Positions 61,515-64,000 of a stretch of DNA of 64,000 bases are shown here, in pieces (the first letter of the stretch is position 1; each line of letters opens with the position of its first letter). The notes beneath the pieces are model-generated. The model did not search any database. It saw nothing but the letters and a program-made list of their open reading frames with translations, and was not told where the DNA came from. The position numbers and the translations under genes are program-made. The DNA is taken from positions 1,984,001 through 2,048,000 of the forward strand of contig NZ_CP109131.1 in assembly GCF_035917995.1 (NCBI RefSeq), written 5' to 3'. Origin of the DNA: Streptosporangium sp. NBC_01755 (GTDB taxonomy: Bacteria; Actinomycetota; Actinomycetes; Streptosporangiales; Streptosporangiaceae).

Positions 61515-61935
61515 GGCTGGTGGCCGACCTCCCGTGGTCGCTTACGCCACCGCGTCACTGCGGTTGGCGCCGGATACTCGGTGCGCACATGTGTGGCACG
61601 TGCACGCTTTGCCAAGACTGCCAGGTGCCCGAGAGCGACGTGGCAGCGGGTAGCCGGGTTGGTACACGCCCACCCCGACCCCAAGACTATGTTACTTATC
61701 AGTAGCTTAGCGGCAAATCATCAGACGGGACGGCTCGCGACCGGACGGTCCGGAGTCTCCCCGGAGGATCCCCCCACCACCATACCGAACTATATTCCGG
61801 TACTTGTGTGCGGGTCCCGCGCTCCGGAAACACGTCCCGAGGCCCGTCAGGATCCCTGCGGCCTGGCGTGTGGGGGGTATCCCGGTGACGGCTGACCGAA
61901 AACGCGTCCCGGGGACCGGCCGGCCCCCTGCCCGC
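61515..61935. other. Promoter region of etfBA and spacer before the kinase
   Basis: 421 bp with no gene seen. An AT-rich patch at 61685-61725 contains TTACTTATCAGTAGC (TACT-N4-AGTA inverted repeat). On the minus strand GATAAGTAACATAGT resembles a -10 region about 180 bp before etfB. Could be the etfBA promoter with an operator for a fatty-acid regulator. Remaining 200 bp unremarkable. Confidence 0.35.
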
Positions 61936-63177
61936 TCAGCCGGCCACCAGGATCGCGACCAGGACGAAGACGACGGTGCCCAGCGCGAGCGCCAGGGTGA
62001 TCGTGCTGAAGAACGTGCTGAGGGCCAGCCCCAGCGCGACGGCCCCGGCGCCCGCGGACAGATCGAGGATCGTGCGCCCGCGGTCCCGGCGGGCGAACAG
62101 CGCGATGCCCGCGTCGACGAGCATCGCCGAGCCGTACCCGGTCAGCAACAGCAGCGCCACCTCGGGCAGCGGTTCCCTGGCGGTCGCGGCCGTCAGCGAG
62201 ACGAGCAGGCCGGTGCCGACGACCCAGCGGCGGTGCAGCACGATCCTGCGACGCTCGTGGGCCTCCTCCGGCGTGAGCCTGCCCTTCTGCGGGCGGGGGC
62301 GGCGATCGCCTGGCCGCCACTCCCGGGTGGTGAGGCCGTGCATCCCGCTCTCCAGCACGGCACGGGGCCGCGGCGGCCCCACGACGGGGTCCGCACCCAG
62401 CCGTGCCAGCAGCGCACCCGCGTCCGGCCGGGCGGCGGGGTCGCGCAGCAGGCACTCCCGCAGCAGCGGCTCCAGGTGGCCGGGGACACCTTCGAGGTCG
62501 GGAGGGTGATGAACGACGCGGTAGCCGATCGCCGACGCCGGGCCCGTGCCGTAGGGGTGCCGCGCGGTGGACGCGTACGCCAGCGTCGCCCCAAAGGCGA
62601 AGACGTCGGCCTCGGCACCGGACCCGGTGCCCTCAAGCACCTCGGGCGCCAGGTAGCCGGGCGTGCCGAGCACCGCCCCCGAGGCGGTGACCGAGGGCGA
62701 GTCGAGCGCGTAGGCGATGCCGAAGTCGATGACGACCGGCTCGCCCTCGGCCAGGATCACGTTCGCGGGCTTGAGATCGCGGTGCACCACCCCCACCGCG
62801 TGCACGGCCGCCACGGCCTCGGCCAGGCCGCGCGCCAGCCGCAGGAGATCGTCGCCTGTGACCGGCCCCTCGGCGGCGACCACCTCACCGAGCGGGCGTC
62901 CCTGCACGTAGCGGGTCACCAGGTAGGGGCGGTCTCCCTCAAGGGAGGCGTCCAGGACCTCGGCGACGTGCGCGCCCTGGACCAGCCGCATGGTCTCCAC
63001 CTCGCGGGCCAGCCTGGTCAGTGCCGTCGCGTCGGCCGCGACGTGGGGATGCAGGATCTTGACCGCCACCGTGCGCCCCTGGGGATCCAGCGCCAGGTGG
63101 ACCTCGCCGAAACCTCCGGCCCCCAGTCTCGACAGCAGGCGGTAGGGGCCAAGACGTTCACCGTCCGGCGCGACCAT
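61936..63177 (-). CDS. Membrane-anchored Ser/Thr protein kinase (PknB-like catalytic domain)
   Basis: 413 residues. Kinase domain ~8-265: LGAGGFGEVHLAL (P-loop), VAVKILHPH (Lys), VVHRDLKPANVIL (catalytic loop), VIDFGIAYAL (DFG), GTPGYLAPEVLEGT. A ~45-residue basic linker follows, then three or four C-terminal transmembrane helices (about 313-413) with no extracellular PASTA domain, so the input signal is probably membrane-borne. A potential FHA reader is at 18.7 kb. Confidence 0.9.
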   Translation of the reverse strand: MVAPDGERLGPYRLLSRLGAGGFGEVHLALDPQGRTVAVKILHPHVAADATALTRLAREVETMRLVQGAHVAEVLDASLEGDRPYLVTRYVQGRPLGEVVAAEGPVTGDDLLRLARGLAEAVAAVHAVGVVHRDLKPANVILAEGEPVVIDFGIAYALDSPSVTASGAVLGTPGYLAPEVLEGTGSGAEADVFAFGATLAYASTARHPYGTGPASAIGYRVVHHPPDLEGVPGHLEPLLRECLLRDPAARPDAGALLARLGADPVVGPPRPRAVLESGMHGLTTREWRPGDRRPRPQKGRLTPEEAHERRRIVLHRRWVVGTGLLVSLTAATAREPLPEVALLLLTGYGSAMLVDAGIALFARRDRGRTILDLSAGAGAVALGLALSTFFSTITLALALGTVVFVLVAILVAG

Positions 63178-63240
63178 GCGACTCCTCCCGGTGGGTCCTC
63201 TCCATTGTTCTCCACAGGCCCGCCTCCGTCGGCGAGATCG

Positions 63241-64000
63241 TCACTTCCAGAACGTCAGGAACCCGAGGCCGAGACTTGTCATCAGGTCGCTGAAGAGGCC
63301 GCCGACGATGTCGAGCGCGCCCATCGCGCCCTCGTTCGCCGACTGCCGCCACTGCGCCGTGAGATCGTTGACGACATCGGTCGGCTGCTGCCACGGGGAG
63401 AAGGAGGGGGTCACGCTCAACGCGGCCATCACCGCGAAGAACGCCAGCGTGCCCAGGATGATCGTGGTCACCATGCCCGCGCCGGGGCTCCGGATGACCC
63501 CGCTCAGTGCGCGGGCGACGGCCTTGCGCGGTTTGCCGCCGCCGGGAAGGATGAACAGCCCTGCCGCGAAGGCACCGGCCGCGTAGGCGGCCGCGTGGTT
63601 CTTGTTCATGTCGCCGGCGTAGACCAGGAGCCCCCACACGCACATGCCGAACATGGCGGAGAGCAGCGAGGTGACCAGCGTCGCGAACGTGGCCCTGATC
63701 AGCGCCCATGGGGTGCCGAGCACCGCGAGCAGGGGATCGGTGGCGCTGCTGCCCCTGATGGAGCGGCGCTGGACCAGGTCCCCGAAGAGGTACTCCCCCA
63801 CCCGCAGGCAGAGCGCCGCGGCCAGCGCGAACACGCTCACCACCACCGGCAGCACGCAGGCCACCGCCACGAGGATCGTCAGCAGCAGCAGCGCGGCCAG
63901 CGGGTGGCCGGCGCGGTAGCGCTCCTGAGGCGGGGTCCTGGGCGCGGACCGTTCCTGAGGCGGGGTGTGCGGCCGTGCCTGGACCGGCGGCGGGGTCCTG
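63241..64000 (-). CDS. Multi-pass membrane protein of unknown function (N-terminus beyond window)
   Basis: At least 252 residues; the frame is open to the window edge. A Pro/Gln/Arg-rich N-terminal segment with repeated TPPQER units (63900-64000) precedes at least five hydrophobic helices (HPLAALLLLTILVAVACVL; LIRATFATLVTSLLSAMFGMCVWGLLVYAG; AAYAAGAFAAGLFILPG; MVTTIILGTLAFFAVMAALS). Same strand and 63 bp upstream of the kinase, so probably co-transcribed. No family recognised. Confidence 0.7.
   Translation of the reverse strand, partial: RTPPPVQARPHTPPQERSAPRTPPQERYRAGHPLAALLLLTILVAVACVLPVVVSVFALAAALCLRVGEYLFGDLVQRRSIRGSSATDPLLAVLGTPWALIRATFATLVTSLLSAMFGMCVWGLLVYAGDMNKNHAAAYAAGAFAAGLFILPGGGKPRKAVARALSGVIRSPGAGMVTTIILGTLAFFAVMAALSVTPSFSPWQQPTDVVNDLTAQWRQSANEGAMGALDIVGGLFSDLMTSLGLGFLTFWK

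Noticed and set aside
59712-61895. 727-codon plus-strand open frame across etfA and etfB
   Set aside because: Antisense shadow caused by GC-rich third positions; its product is Gly/Asp/Val-rich without any fold, while the minus strand encodes clear EtfA and EtfB.

Overview
High-GC actinobacterial chromosome segment, most like Streptosporangiales (Streptosporangium or a relative). This is inferred from the very GC-rich third codon positions, actinobacterial families (triple Asp23/AmaP cluster, DUF1707-FHA, SseB-like, MhuD-like, DCoH) and the linked serA / ilvC-ilvN-ilvB / gatCAB / ligA / mnmA / etfBA housekeeping backbone. No rRNA or tRNA gene was recognised.

Left third (1-27.9 kb). A partial fumarylacetoacetate-hydrolase-family gene is followed by a six-gene Asp23/Gls24 envelope-stress cluster, an MhuD-like haem oxygenase, an HD protein and a heparinase-like secreted enzyme. 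A branched-chain amino acid and serine block follows, mostly on the minus strand: cimA, ilvE, leuB, serA, ilvC-ilvN-ilvB. Two of its transcription units (cimA and ilvB) have a short leader peptide rich in Leu/Ile/Val codons followed by an intrinsic terminator. These are classic attenuators that the ORF-scale view misses. An IscB (RNA-guided HNH/RuvC nuclease) element with its upstream omegaRNA region sits between an O-methyltransferase and a Uma2 gene. An NlpC/P60 hydrolase is preceded by a recognisable ydaO-type (c-di-AMP) riboswitch.

Middle (27.9-43 kb). A VanW-like protein and a decayed tripartite-tricarboxylate-transport locus lead into a compact RiPP gene cluster at about 31.6-37.3 kb. 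It has two tiny double-glycine precursor peptides, an ATP-grasp peptide maturase, a PpiC-related maturation protein carrying an almost perfect 48-bp tandem repeat, a very short HlyD-like membrane protein and a C39-peptidase ABC exporter. All genes after the precursors overlap by 4 bp. This graspetide-like cluster is the best candidate for an undescribed system. A repeat-rich noncoding stretch (39-40 kb) and a small accessory island with an XRE-type regulator follow.

Right third (43-64 kb). gatC-gatA and gatB are separated by an AAA ATPase + DUF4276 (TOPRIM-like) pair that looks like a defence cassette inserted into a housekeeping operon. Then come a second GGDEF/EAL protein, ligA, a MetE-like methionine synthase, an MBL-fold hydrolase, mnmA, a cysteine desulfurase, a TetR regulator with a probable operator, an MFS permease, etfB-etfA, a membrane Ser/Thr kinase and a partial multi-pass membrane protein running off the end.

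Positions were derived by hand from the sequence. Family names come from recognising motifs, not from database searches. Short sites may be off by a base or two.
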